Position numbers and translations under genes: made by a program. Shown here one piece after another: positions 35,765 to 44,100 of a stretch of 64,000 nt of DNA. The stretch comes from Acidimicrobiaceae bacterium. GTDB lineage: Bacteria; Actinomycetota; Acidimicrobiia; Acidimicrobiales; RAAP-2. Within the stretch, counting starts at the first letter, position 1. The number at the start of each line of letters is the position of its first letter. The stretch spans positions 143,318-207,317 of the forward strand of contig PMTF01000015.1 of the NCBI GenBank assembly GCA_003167415.1, read 5' to 3'. The notes beneath the pieces are model-generated. The model did not search any database and was not told the DNA's origin. It saw only the letters and a program-made list of their open reading frames with translations.

Positions 35765-37620
35765 AGACTCCTCAACGGATTATGCCCAGATGGAGGTTGG
35801 ACCAGGAGGACGCCCGTCTGTTCTCCACGTGCTTGGCGAGTGGTTTACTGCTTGCCGTCATGACCGGGCCCGAAGGCGACCTGAACACACCGCTCTACAC
35901 AGTCGGACACGCGCTCTTCTCGACGCACGTGATCGGGTTCATCATCTTCGGCGTTGCGCTCGGCGCGTTCATGGTCTACAACAAAAAAGTCCGAATGGGC
36001 ATCCTGAACGCCACGTGGCGCAATTGGATTAGGGCCATTCCGGTCAACGTGAAGTCGTTCATCTCGAACTCTGGATTGGTCCAACGGGCGATCCTCGCGG
36101 TGATTGCGCTCGTTGCCGCGTTACTCATCGCGGACTTCACGGGACCGTACGTGCGAAACAAGATGTCGTGGAATCAGCTGGTGGGTCAGCTGCTCCACAC
36201 TCGAACGTACGGCTACATCGCCATCATCTTCTGGTTGCTCAATACCGTACGCGTCCGTGCCCGATTAAAAAATGAGGCATCGAAGGCCCCGAGCTTCTTC
36301 GACGCCAACTGGGTGAAAATTGTCGGGGGAGTGCTCGCCGGTCTCTTTTTCGCGGCCTGTGCCGACCCGTGGCTCCCCGTGCGCTTCAGCATCTCGTACT
36401 TCAAGTGGAGCGGTTCGAGCGACAACGACTTCTTTCACCACTGGACGACGTATCTGTGGACGTTCTGCGGTCTGCTCATAGGGATACGGGCGGCGTTACA
36501 GGACACGATGCAACGGCGCGCCGTTGTCCAGAGTCGTTGGAAGGCGCGGCACGTCAAGGTGAGCGCGAACACGCGTTTCGCGCTCTATGCCGGAGCCCTC
36601 TTCGTTGCCGTCGAGTTTCCGAAGTTCATTTCTCCATTCTGGCAGGAGACCATATTTCAACAGATCGGTATCTTCTGTTTGTTGGCGGTAGGACTCAACG
36701 TCGTTATCGGCTTCGCCGGACTGTTAGACCTCGGCTACGTGGCGTTCTACGCGCTCGGTGCGTACACGAACGGTTATTTCAGCGGCGCTTTGCCGATTCA
36801 CCCGCCCTTTACCATCAACACTTTCTTTGTGATTCCCCTTGCGATTCTCGTCGCGATGTTGGCCGGCGTCCTTCTGGGACTACCGACGCTGCGCCTCAGT
36901 GGCGACTATTTGGCCATCGTCACGCTGGGCTTCGGTGAGATTATCTACGTCTTGGCCAGCAACTTGACCAATTTGACCGACGGCGCCGGCGGAACCGGCG
37001 TAGCCGGAAGCTTCTCCATGAACCTGCCGGGCATTCACTTTGCCCTGAGCGGATTCGCCATTCAAGACGATCTTAATTTTTATTATCTGTTGTTGGCGTT
37101 CATCATTCCGATCCTCTTCTTCTTCAACTCGTTGAACCATTCGAAGGTCGGGCGCTCGTGGGCCGCCATTCGAGAGGACGAGCACGCGGCCAGGTCGCTC
37201 GGCATCAACAGCCTGAAGTACAAGGTCATGGCCTTTGCCATTGGCGCGAGTACATCCGGGGTCGCCGGAGTCCTCTCGTCAGCGAAACTCGGTTCGATCT
37301 TCCCGTCGGACTTCGCTCTGCAGGTCTCCATCACCGTCGTGGTACTGGTCATCTTCGGTGGTATGGGGTCGATCACGGGCGTACTGATGGGCGCTGCGTT
37401 CATCAACTGGATACTCCAGTACCTGATCTTTCACTCGTTCATCGACTACAACCCAGCGGACAAGTTCATGTACCTCGGCGCGATATTGATCCTCACGATG
37501 ATCTTCCGTCCGCAGGGAATGATTCCTTCGAAACGAAGGATGCGTGAGTTCAAGGACGCCGAAGCCGGTCTCGGGACTTCTGACGCGGTGGGACCCGCCG
37601 TGGGGGGAGGTTTGACGTGA
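35761..37620 (+). CDS. livM: Branched-chain amino acid ABC transporter permease LivM with long N-terminal extension
   Basis: The LivM core lies in about residues 290-600 of this 619-residue protein: IGIFCLLAVGLNVVIGFAGLLDLGYVAFYALGAY, LRLSGDYLAIVTLGFGEI, and VFGGMGSITGVLMGAAF. The first 270 residues are an extension with about five further hydrophobic helices (near 20-35, 55-75, 115-135, 155-170 and 195-210) that is not part of a standard 300-400-residue LivM. The GTG start overlaps livH, and livG overlaps its stop. Confidence 0.9.
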   Translation: MKTPQRIMPRWRLDQEDARLFSTCLASGLLLAVMTGPEGDLNTPLYTVGHALFSTHVIGFIIFGVALGAFMVYNKKVRMGILNATWRNWIRAIPVNVKSFISNSGLVQRAILAVIALVAALLIADFTGPYVRNKMSWNQLVGQLLHTRTYGYIAIIFWLLNTVRVRARLKNEASKAPSFFDANWVKIVGGVLAGLFFAACADPWLPVRFSISYFKWSGSSDNDFFHHWTTYLWTFCGLLIGIRAALQDTMQRRAVVQSRWKARHVKVSANTRFALYAGALFVAVEFPKFISPFWQETIFQQIGIFCLLAVGLNVVIGFAGLLDLGYVAFYALGAYTNGYFSGALPIHPPFTINTFFVIPLAILVAMLAGVLLGLPTLRLSGDYLAIVTLGFGEIIYVLASNLTNLTDGAGGTGVAGSFSMNLPGIHFALSGFAIQDDLNFYYLLLAFIIPILFFFNSLNHSKVGRSWAAIREDEHAARSLGINSLKYKVMAFAIGASTSGVAGVLSSAKLGSIFPSDFALQVSITVVVLVIFGGMGSITGVLMGAAFINWILQYLIFHSFIDYNPADKFMYLGAILILTMIFRPQGMIPSKRRMREFKDAEAGLGTSDAVGPAVGGGLT

Positions 37621-38450
37621 GCGACGCGACCGGCACCACGGCCAGTGTGGCGACGGACAACATCTTCGATGTGCAGAACGTCACGATGCGTTTCGGTGGC
37701 GTGACGAGTCTGAACAACGTTTCGCTGCAACAACGTCGAGGAGAGATTCTGGCGGTGATCGGACCGAACGGAGCGGGCAAGACGTCACTCTTCAACTGCC
37801 TCACCGGCGTCTATCACCCGCAGGAGGGCATCATCAATTTTCACGCCGCCAAGCACGGCACCGTGAACCTGGTCGGCAAGCCCCCGCACCGCGTGAATCA
37901 CATGGGGGTCGCGCGCACGTTCCAGACGAGCCGGATGTTCAACGCCCTCACGACCTTTGAGAACATCAAGATCGGAGTGGAGTCCGGTCAAAAGACTGGT
38001 CCTATCGGCGCGATGCTCCACTCGCCGCGTATGCGTCGCGAAGAGCGAGAGTCCGACCATCGCACGCTTGACCTGCTCGAATTGGTCGGGTTGACCCACC
38101 GGCTCAATACGATGGCCGACTCTCTGCCCTATGGTGATCGCCGCCGCCTGGAGATCGCTCGCGCACTCGGAACGAATCCCGAAGTGTTGCTGCTCGACGA
38201 GCCCGCCGCCGGCACGAACCCGTCGGAGAAGCTCGCACTCGCCGAACTGATTCGTACCATCAACAAAGAGACCGGCACCTCGATCCTTTTGATTGAGCAC
38301 GACATGCGACTCGTGATGTCGCTGGCGGAGCGAATCTACGTCCTCAACTTTGGCGAGGTCATCGCCTCGGGCGCACCGGCTGAAATTCAACAGAACCCCG
38401 AAGTGGTCGCGGCCTATCTGGGCGTGACCGAAGATGAGGGTGACGTCTGA
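37617..38450 (+). CDS. livG: Branched-chain amino acid ABC transporter ATP-binding protein LivG
   Basis: This 277-residue ATPase energises amino acid uptake. It has Walker A GPNGAGKTSLF, the LivG-type signature LPYGDRRRLEIARAL in place of LSGGQ, Walker B LLLDEPAAG, and the H-loop LLIEHDMRLVMSL. An N-terminal tail of about 15 residues precedes the domain. It overlaps livM and livF, so the operon is translationally coupled throughout. Confidence 0.94.
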   Translation: MSDATGTTASVATDNIFDVQNVTMRFGGVTSLNNVSLQQRRGEILAVIGPNGAGKTSLFNCLTGVYHPQEGIINFHAAKHGTVNLVGKPPHRVNHMGVARTFQTSRMFNALTTFENIKIGVESGQKTGPIGAMLHSPRMRREERESDHRTLDLLELVGLTHRLNTMADSLPYGDRRRLEIARALGTNPEVLLLDEPAAGTNPSEKLALAELIRTINKETGTSILLIEHDMRLVMSLAERIYVLNFGEVIASGAPAEIQQNPEVVAAYLGVTEDEGDV

Positions 38451-39160
38451 TGGGTGACGTGATGCTGAGCGTCGATCACGTGGAGGTTCGCTACGGGGCT
38501 GTGCCGGCGATTCGCGATCTTTCGATCTCCGTGGACCGTGGCGAAATCGTGACACTGCTCGGAGCGAACGGCGCGGGCAAGACGACGACGCTGCGTATGA
38601 TCTCGGGACTGCACCGACCGTTCTCCGGTACGGTCACGCTCGAGGGCCAGGACATCACGGCGACTCCAGCCCACCACCTCGTGGAAATGGGACTGAGCCA
38701 CATCCCGGAAGGGCGACGCATTTTCGGGACGATGTCGGTACTCGAGAACCTCGAGATGGGTGCCTTTCGTCGCAAGGGCAATTACAGCGACGAATTCGAT
38801 CACATCTTCTCGCTCTTTCCCGTACTCGGAGAACGGCGCAAGCAACCAGGTGGGACGCTCAGTGGGGGCGAACAACAGATGCTCGCGATCGCACGTGCAC
38901 TCATGGCGAAGCCGCGAATCTTGCTGATGGATGAACCGTCGCTCGGTCTGGCCCCCAAAATCATTACGGCAATCTTCGAAATCATCACTCAGATTCGCTC
39001 CGAAGGCGTCACGATCTTGCTGGTGGAACAGAACGCCAACCAGGCGCTGCGAATCGCGGATCGTGGCTACGTGCTCGAGTTGGGACACGTGCTCTATCAG
39101 GACACCGCGCCCGCACTCTTGGGCGACGACCGTATCCGCCGGGCCTACCTCGGTCAATAG
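38450..39160 (+). CDS. livF: Branched-chain amino acid ABC transporter ATP-binding protein LivF
   Basis: The second ATPase of the transporter has 236 residues. Walker A is GANGAGKTTTL, the signature is TLSGGEQQMLAIARAL and Walker B is ILLMDEPSLGLAP; the H-loop histidine is replaced by Gln in LLVEQNANQAL, as is normal for LivF. The ATG overlaps the livG stop (TGATG). Confidence 0.94.
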   Translation: MGDVMLSVDHVEVRYGAVPAIRDLSISVDRGEIVTLLGANGAGKTTTLRMISGLHRPFSGTVTLEGQDITATPAHHLVEMGLSHIPEGRRIFGTMSVLENLEMGAFRRKGNYSDEFDHIFSLFPVLGERRKQPGGTLSGGEQQMLAIARALMAKPRILLMDEPSLGLAPKIITAIFEIITQIRSEGVTILLVEQNANQALRIADRGYVLELGHVLYQDTAPALLGDDRIRRAYLGQ

Positions 39161-39197
39161 TCGATTTCGATCATTGACTCCATCGAGACTTTGAGAC

Positions 39198-39683
39198 ATG
39201 TCAAGTATGCAAGACCTTCATCCGAGCGCTCGCCGGGTTGCTGAAGCCCTGCGGGGACGCGGCGTGACTGGACCGTTTCTGGAATTTGACGCTTCGACGA
39301 AGACCGCCGCTGACGCCGCTCGAGCACTTCAATGCGACGTCGGCGCCATCGCCAGTTGTCTCGTCTTCATCCTGGACGACCAACCGGTCGTCATCATCAA
39401 GAGCGGCGCCTTTCGCGTGGACATCGCATTGTTCGCCACGCTGGCCGGCGGTGTGGCCGTTCGTCAAGCGACACCCGAAGAGGTGCGGGCCGCGACCGGT
39501 CAACCGATCGGGGGAGTGTCGCCGATCAACTGGCCCGAGGAGCTTCGCGTCTTCATCGACGACTCACTGGCGCCGTACGAGCGAATCTGGTCGGCCTGTG
39601 GTACGCCGAACGCGGTCTTCGCGACGACTTTCGTGGGATTGCAAGAGTTGACCAACGCCACACCACTCACCTTGCGCGTTTGA
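39198..39683 (+). CDS. YbaK/EbsC-type aminoacyl-tRNA deacylase
   Basis: This 161-residue YbaK-fold protein is predicted to hydrolyse mischarged tRNA-Pro (such as Cys-tRNA-Pro) in trans. Family features are TKTAADAARALQCDVGAIASCLVF, the conserved lysine in VVIIKSGAFRVD, and IGGVSPINWPEELRVFIDDSL. It may complement ProRS, which appears to be of the type without an editing insert. The start is ATG 39198 (39207 is also possible). It follows livF by 37 bp and may be co-transcribed. Confidence 0.87.
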   Translation: MSSMQDLHPSARRVAEALRGRGVTGPFLEFDASTKTAADAARALQCDVGAIASCLVFILDDQPVVIIKSGAFRVDIALFATLAGGVAVRQATPEEVRAATGQPIGGVSPINWPEELRVFIDDSLAPYERIWSACGTPNAVFATTFVGLQELTNATPLTLRV

Positions 39684-39776
39684 TCGTCCCGCCGAATGGT
39701 CATCTCATCGGGCGTTACATCCATCGTTCTCGCTGCCGGTCGACCGAAGACATTTTCGAAGAGTAGCGGTGACGAG

Positions 39777-39808
39777 CACGCGGGCCGCCTGTGAAAGCGG
39801 CCCGCGTG
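39777..39808. terminator. 12-bp hairpin between convergent genes
   Basis: 39777-39788 pairs perfectly with 39797-39808 around an 8-nt loop. It lies between the YbaK gene and the convergent secreted-protein gene and could end transcripts from both sides. Neither side has a clear T tract. Confidence 0.55.
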
Positions 39809-39835
39809 ACCGTCACTTCGCTTGGTGAAATGGTC

Positions 39836-40633
39836 CTATTTGAAAGTAATTCGAACTTGTGCGGAGTCACCCTTGGTCGCGTTAGCGACCGAGATGGCGC
39901 AGGACTTCAGATTCGAAGCCTTGGTGCCGCACGAACCGGTGCCAATCTTTCCGGCGACCACCTTGAACCTGAAGGCGGGCAAGACCCCGGAAGCGGTAAT
40001 CTTCACGGGCTTCAGCGTCTTGAGATCGCAGCCGGACTGGCTCTTCGACGTGGTGAGGCATTCCACCACGTACACCTGGTCACGCGGCTTGAAACCGGTA
40101 CCCGAGACTCGAACGCTCGAACCATTCTTCAGACCCTTGACCGGAGCGACGTGGAACCTGCGTGGTCCGATCTTCACCGGAGGCGTCGTGGTCGTCGTGG
40201 TGGTCGTCGCACTGGGTAACGCGAAGGTGATCGGCGTGCTGGCCGCGTCGGCGGTCGGGGGATTGGTACTGACACTGATGTTGCAGTTTGATAGGTCGCT
40301 CGACGTTGTACCGCACGTCGTGGTGCCGACCGTTCCCGTGGCCACCGTGAGCGCCGTGGTGAACGTTCCCGTGGCACTGGTCGTGGCCACGCTCGCCGTG
40401 CTGATGTCACAGCCCAACTCCGACGTGGCACCGACCATGCACTCGAGGGCATACACGGTTTCGTTGGCTATGAAACCCGTGCCGGTGACGCTCACGGACT
40501 GGCCGTTCACCAATGCCGTGAAGGGGGTGGCCACGATCGTGGGCGTGGCTGCGGATGCGCTCGCCACGCCGAGAGAGGCCAGGCCCCCCAGGACCAGCGC
40601 CCCTATCGCAATACTCGTCAAAATCCGTCTCAT
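39836..40633 (-). CDS. Secreted protein with two neocarzinostatin-like domains
   Basis: The 265-residue protein has a signal peptide (MRRILTSIAIGALVLGG, likely cut after ASA) and two similar domains of about 100 residues, joined by a Thr-rich linker with eight consecutive Thr. Each repeat has the neocarzinostatin/macromycin-family pattern VTGTGF or VSGTGF, then VYALEC or VYVVEC, GCD, and a later cysteine pair. In the known family this fold binds enediyne chromophores, but many actinobacterial homologues have no known ligand. No enediyne genes are present. The ATG at 40633 follows GAGAGG; the longer open frame adds 44 residues before the signal peptide. Confidence 0.75.
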   Translation of the reverse strand: MRRILTSIAIGALVLGGLASLGVASASAATPTIVATPFTALVNGQSVSVTGTGFIANETVYALECMVGATSELGCDISTASVATTSATGTFTTALTVATGTVGTTTCGTTSSDLSNCNISVSTNPPTADAASTPITFALPSATTTTTTTTPPVKIGPRRFHVAPVKGLKNGSSVRVSGTGFKPRDQVYVVECLTTSKSQSGCDLKTLKPVKITASGVLPAFRFKVVAGKIGTGSCGTKASNLKSCAISVANATKGDSAQVRITFK

Positions 40634-40938
40634 TGTGTACGTCCTCTCAATAGCTGTTGTCACGAACTCCCTAAAGGAAAATCCGTGGTGCTTCAGTTGC
40701 TTCGACATGCGACGGGCACTGTGCCGCACGCTGAATCGACGTCTCATCCTTCGATTCACGCCCACTTCATCCTAGATGAGGGTTAGCGGGGGAGTGCGGT
40801 CGTGAGGACATCCTTCTTCACGTGTAACACGATTCAGGCGAATCCTGTGTGGAATCGATGTCCTAATGTAAATGGCGTGCGCCAATACAGAACATGCGAG
40901 TTCGGTGCGTCCTGGACCGTCTTCTCGACGCGTAATCC
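40634..40938. other. Divergent intergenic region
   Basis: These 305 bases lie between the divergent secreted-protein gene and the hypothetical gene at 40939, so two promoters are expected. I see no tRNA, repeat or recognisable operator. Confidence 0.4.
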
Positions 40939-41973
40939 ATGGCCCTCGTGAGCAGTAATCCCAACGAGAATGCAGCGGTCGAACGCCTGGCGGGAATCTC
41001 GTACCCTGACATCGATGAGGATTTTGTTCGCTTTCGCGACGATCCGTTGGACGATGCCGTCAAGAGCGTCGTGGCTTCCGTCGTCGTCGCGGAGGAGTCG
41101 GAACGGGATCGATTTCGCGCCGCGCTGTCGAGCGAAGGTATCGAGACACTCCGTCTCTACGCCCAGCGTCGAACCATGCAGGCCCGACGCCGCTCGTCGA
41201 TGAACTTGGTGGATGACGCGATGGACGCGTTCGCTCTGATCCCGTCCGGTACCGACGTGCCTTGGGATACGTGGCTGAAAGCCGGTCTGTTCGTCGCTCG
41301 TTCGCTCGGTCGCGACATCGAATCGATCGCGCAGCACTTTGGTGAACTCTCCACCATGGAGTCGGCCCAGCGCTTCGACGTGGCGTTCGAGGCGATGAGT
41401 CGCGTCGAGTCGCTCGGCCAGTGCTTCATCGCCGAAGTGATGACCAACTACGGTACGGGCTTCATCGAAACCATCGTGCACCGCGACACGCAGGCGACCG
41501 GTTCCTTCTTCAGCGCGCCGCGCCAGGCCGACGACATCGTGCCCTATGACCCGATCACGAATCTGGCGCAGCTCACGGCGAGCCTCGCCGACGCCTACGA
41601 CGAGACGGGGCATCTGCACACCGGCGCCCTTGCCCAGGACCAGTTGGCGGGCATGTCGTTCTCCCAGCAGGTGTCGGGTGCCTTCCTCGAAACCGCAGGC
41701 TGTCTGAGCTTCTACGCCGATGCGCCAAGTGACAACCACTCATTCAAGGTCTTCGTCGCGGAGCTGCCCGAGGGCACGGATGTCGAAGCGCTGGCGCAGG
41801 GCGCCGAGAGCGACGATCAGGCGGTCTGTTTCGACGACACTCGACTGATCCTCCTACTGGCGCCGCCGAATTTCGACAACGACGATGACGTGGCCTTCGA
41901 CTTCGGTGGCAACCTCGACATAGCACGACAGTTACTGCGAACGTCGACGCCGGTGGGTTGGCACAACCGCTGA
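40939..41973 (+). CDS. Hypothetical protein, 344 residues
   Basis: I do not recognise this protein. It is soluble and acidic, with no signal peptide or membrane segment. The N-terminal two thirds look helical and rich in Ala, Arg and Glu (ERDRFRAALSSEGIETLRLYAQRRTMQARRR). The last third is rich in Asp (NFDNDDDVAFDF). Codon use and GC match genuine genes in the window, and the ATG at 40939 gives a full-length frame. It stands alone before a small secreted protein 30 bp downstream, which may share its transcript. Confidence 0.6.
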   Translation: MALVSSNPNENAAVERLAGISYPDIDEDFVRFRDDPLDDAVKSVVASVVVAEESERDRFRAALSSEGIETLRLYAQRRTMQARRRSSMNLVDDAMDAFALIPSGTDVPWDTWLKAGLFVARSLGRDIESIAQHFGELSTMESAQRFDVAFEAMSRVESLGQCFIAEVMTNYGTGFIETIVHRDTQATGSFFSAPRQADDIVPYDPITNLAQLTASLADAYDETGHLHTGALAQDQLAGMSFSQQVSGAFLETAGCLSFYADAPSDNHSFKVFVAELPEGTDVEALAQGAESDDQAVCFDDTRLILLLAPPNFDNDDDVAFDFGGNLDIARQLLRTSTPVGWHNR

Positions 41974-42003
41974 CATTCGGGCTCAACTAGGAATGAAGGA
42001 AGA

Positions 42004-42435
42004 ATGAACTTGAAAATCTCTCGAGCCACCGCGGTACTGGGCGCAGCACTGCTGATCACCCCGATCTTGGCCTTTGGAGGCGTGGCGGACCCGGCTGGAG
42101 CCGGGGCGGCGACGCCAACTCGAGTATTGACCTGCAGCCTGAAGCTGGCCACTAAGCCGTCCACGTACCTTCTCTCGTGCGCCGACGCCAACGCCAGTTG
42201 GACCGGCATGTCGTGGTCGGTCTGGAGCGCCTCGTCGGCTTCAGGCCACGGGATTCTGGAACAGAACGACTGCACGCCGAACTGCGTGTCGGGCAAGTTC
42301 ATTAACTACCGCGCCACCGTCAAACTCTCGAAGATCGTGGCGACGAAGAAGTACGGAGAACTATTCTCCGAAGCGACCTTTCGCTACTCCGTGGGCGGCA
42401 AAGCCAAGACCGAATCCTTCGGGTTAGCCGACTAA
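42004..42435 (+). CDS. Small secreted protein of unknown function
   Basis: The 143-residue product starts with a signal peptide (MNLKISRATAVLGAALLITPILAF, likely cut after AGAA). The mature part has four cysteines in an order suggesting two disulfides (TCSLK, LSCAD, NDCTPNC) and a W-rich core (SWTGMSWSVW). Similar Cys/Trp-patterned small exported proteins occur in actinobacteria without assigned function. An AGGAATGAAGGA ribosome-binding region precedes the ATG. Confidence 0.6.
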   Translation: MNLKISRATAVLGAALLITPILAFGGVADPAGAGAATPTRVLTCSLKLATKPSTYLLSCADANASWTGMSWSVWSASSASGHGILEQNDCTPNCVSGKFINYRATVKLSKIVATKKYGELFSEATFRYSVGGKAKTESFGLAD

Positions 42436-42645
42436 CGGTTCATCGAACGTCGGGTGGGTGAATCGGTTCGCCGCGTAGGTCGGTGGTCCTTTGTCATGGG
42501 CGTGAAAGAAGGTCGAATGCCCGAGTACGAAGTGCTCAGCGGCCAAAGCGACTCGCACCGAGTCGCTTTCTAAATCGATGAATACGCAAACGTGAGAGTG
42601 CAGAAAGGAGTATGGAGAGGAGACATCGAAAATCTTTAGGGTCAT
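42424..42645 (-). CDS. Possible small hypothetical protein
   Basis: A 73-residue frame runs antisense to the gap and ends 12 bp inside the preceding secreted-protein gene. It has no recognisable motif, and its AAGGGAG ribosome-binding sequence abuts the ATG too closely. It may be spurious. Confidence 0.25.
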   Translation of the reverse strand: MTLKIFDVSSPYSFLHSHVCVFIDLESDSVRVALAAEHFVLGHSTFFHAHDKGPPTYAANRFTHPTFDEPLVG

Positions 42646-42909
42646 CTCCCTTCGGCACCGGACCTCACGATGATTCGTCCAACATCTTTACTACGCGAGA
42701 AGCGGCCAAACGGATCGTTTTGTGAGTGGTCGGGTCCGTCCACCGGATAGTCATCGGCCACTATTTTCGCGCTCTGCACGAAATTCCGTCGAAAAACTGA
42801 AATTTACGTCCTTTGAGGACAGGTAGTAAGTGAGGTCCCGGCGCCGCCATTGGACTCACACTCGGCGACACGACGTGACTCTCGACCAGGCAGATGGGAG
42901 ACTGGGGCC
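42646..42909. other. Intergenic gap
   Basis: This AT-richer stretch before the next secreted-protein gene has no credible gene or structure that I can support. The frame open from 42850 is only a 5' extension of the gene starting at 42910. Confidence 0.4.
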
Positions 42910-43359
42910 ATGAAGGGAACGTTCGGTACCTTGGTTCGTCGCCCCCTGATCGTTGCGACGCTGACGCTGTCGTTCCTCGCGACGTCGGTCTCGACGGTGG
43001 GTGCCACGTCCTACACGACCACGACGAACCCGAGCGCGCAGCCGATTTGTGGCGTTGTGGCGAACCCCTCGGTCCATTTCGTGTCGAAGCAATCGCCGTG
43101 TGAGATCCGGGTTCGGCGAGGAACCAACGTTCGGATCAAACTGCGGTCCGGTTTTCGCTGGGGTTATCCCATGAGCACCTCGCGAGCAGTCGTCGTGAAC
43201 GATATTTCACGCGACTCGGTCGGTGTCTTTGCCGCCACTCTCCACGCCGCGGCCACCGGACGCGCCACGGTACGCACGACCGGTACCGTCTACTGCAAAA
43301 CCGGCGTCGCCTGTCCCGATCTGGCGTTGCTCTGGAGTCTTGAAGTCATTGTTACCTAG
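42910..43359 (+). CDS. Secreted protein of unknown function
   Basis: The 149-residue product has a signal peptide (KGTFGTLVRRPLIVATLTLSF, likely cut after VGA) and a mature beta-rich domain with four cysteines (ICG, PCEI, YCKTG, ACPD). The pattern GRATVRTTGTVYC recalls small immunoglobulin-like or chagasin-like folds, but I cannot assign a family. I chose ATG 42910 because it opens the signal peptide; the frame is open from 42850. Confidence 0.55.
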   Translation: MKGTFGTLVRRPLIVATLTLSFLATSVSTVGATSYTTTTNPSAQPICGVVANPSVHFVSKQSPCEIRVRRGTNVRIKLRSGFRWGYPMSTSRAVVVNDISRDSVGVFAATLHAAATGRATVRTTGTVYCKTGVACPDLALLWSLEVIVT

Positions 43360-43433
43360 AACGCGTCGTCGAAAACGCGTCGTCTCGTTCGTGAAGTTGT
43401 GGGGATCGACGTTCGTTGCCGACCCGCAGGCTT

Positions 43434-43916
43434 CTACATCGAGAATTCGAGTGGCTCGCCGGTCTCGAGGAAGGTCTTGAGACTCGAGAGAAGTGGCGGC
43501 CACCCTTCGCGAATGGCCTCGTGCACCGCGCTGCCGAATTCGAATCCGTCATGCCGAACGGTGAGGCACACCACGCCGTTCGCTTTTTCAATATCGAAGG
43601 CCACCTTGGATCGCGGTTCATTGGCCAATTTCAGTCGATCCTCCTCCACGTAGCCGCTCGCGCTGGCCCACCCGGGCGAGAACGTGTGCCAGGTGTAGGC
43701 CAATCGGGTCGGCGACGACGATTCGAGGACGACTTGCTCGGAGTCGCGAATCGTGAGATGACCCATCTTCCAGTCCATCGTTGAATCGACCTTCCAATCG
43801 GTGATGAACGCGACGTTCCACCATTTCTTGGTCTTCGTGGGATCCGTCAGCGCTCGCCACAGTCGCCTGGTCGTGGTGTCGATGTAGATCTTGTATTGAA
43901 ACGCGTCGTCGTTCAT
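43434..43916 (-). CDS. SRPBCC/AHSA1-family protein
   Basis: The 160-residue protein is a START-like (AHSA1) domain. It opens YKIYIDTTTRRLWRALTDPTKTKKWW and ends WPPLLSSLKTFLETGEPL, both typical of the family of small hydrophobic-ligand-binding proteins. The ligand is unknown. ATG 43916 follows GGAGGG, while a start at 43949 would add 11 residues. It is divergent from the membrane protein at 44101. Confidence 0.82.
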   Translation of the reverse strand: MNDDAFQYKIYIDTTTRRLWRALTDPTKTKKWWNVAFITDWKVDSTMDWKMGHLTIRDSEQVVLESSSPTRLAYTWHTFSPGWASASGYVEEDRLKLANEPRSKVAFDIEKANGVVCLTVRHDGFEFGSAVHEAIREGWPPLLSSLKTFLETGEPLEFSM

Positions 43917-44100
43917 TCGCCCTCCGTCGAATCCATTGTGCCACGACAACGTACCCGCGGTGAGGTTCGTCCCACGTCATCGACGTGATCGAGTTCACCG
44001 GCAGCGAGAGTTAGCATGACGGGATGTTCGTACGCGCGAGAGTCGCCGGTGCCGGGCGCCACTGCGTCGATGGCGCGCGCCACGCCCGTGGGCTGAACCA

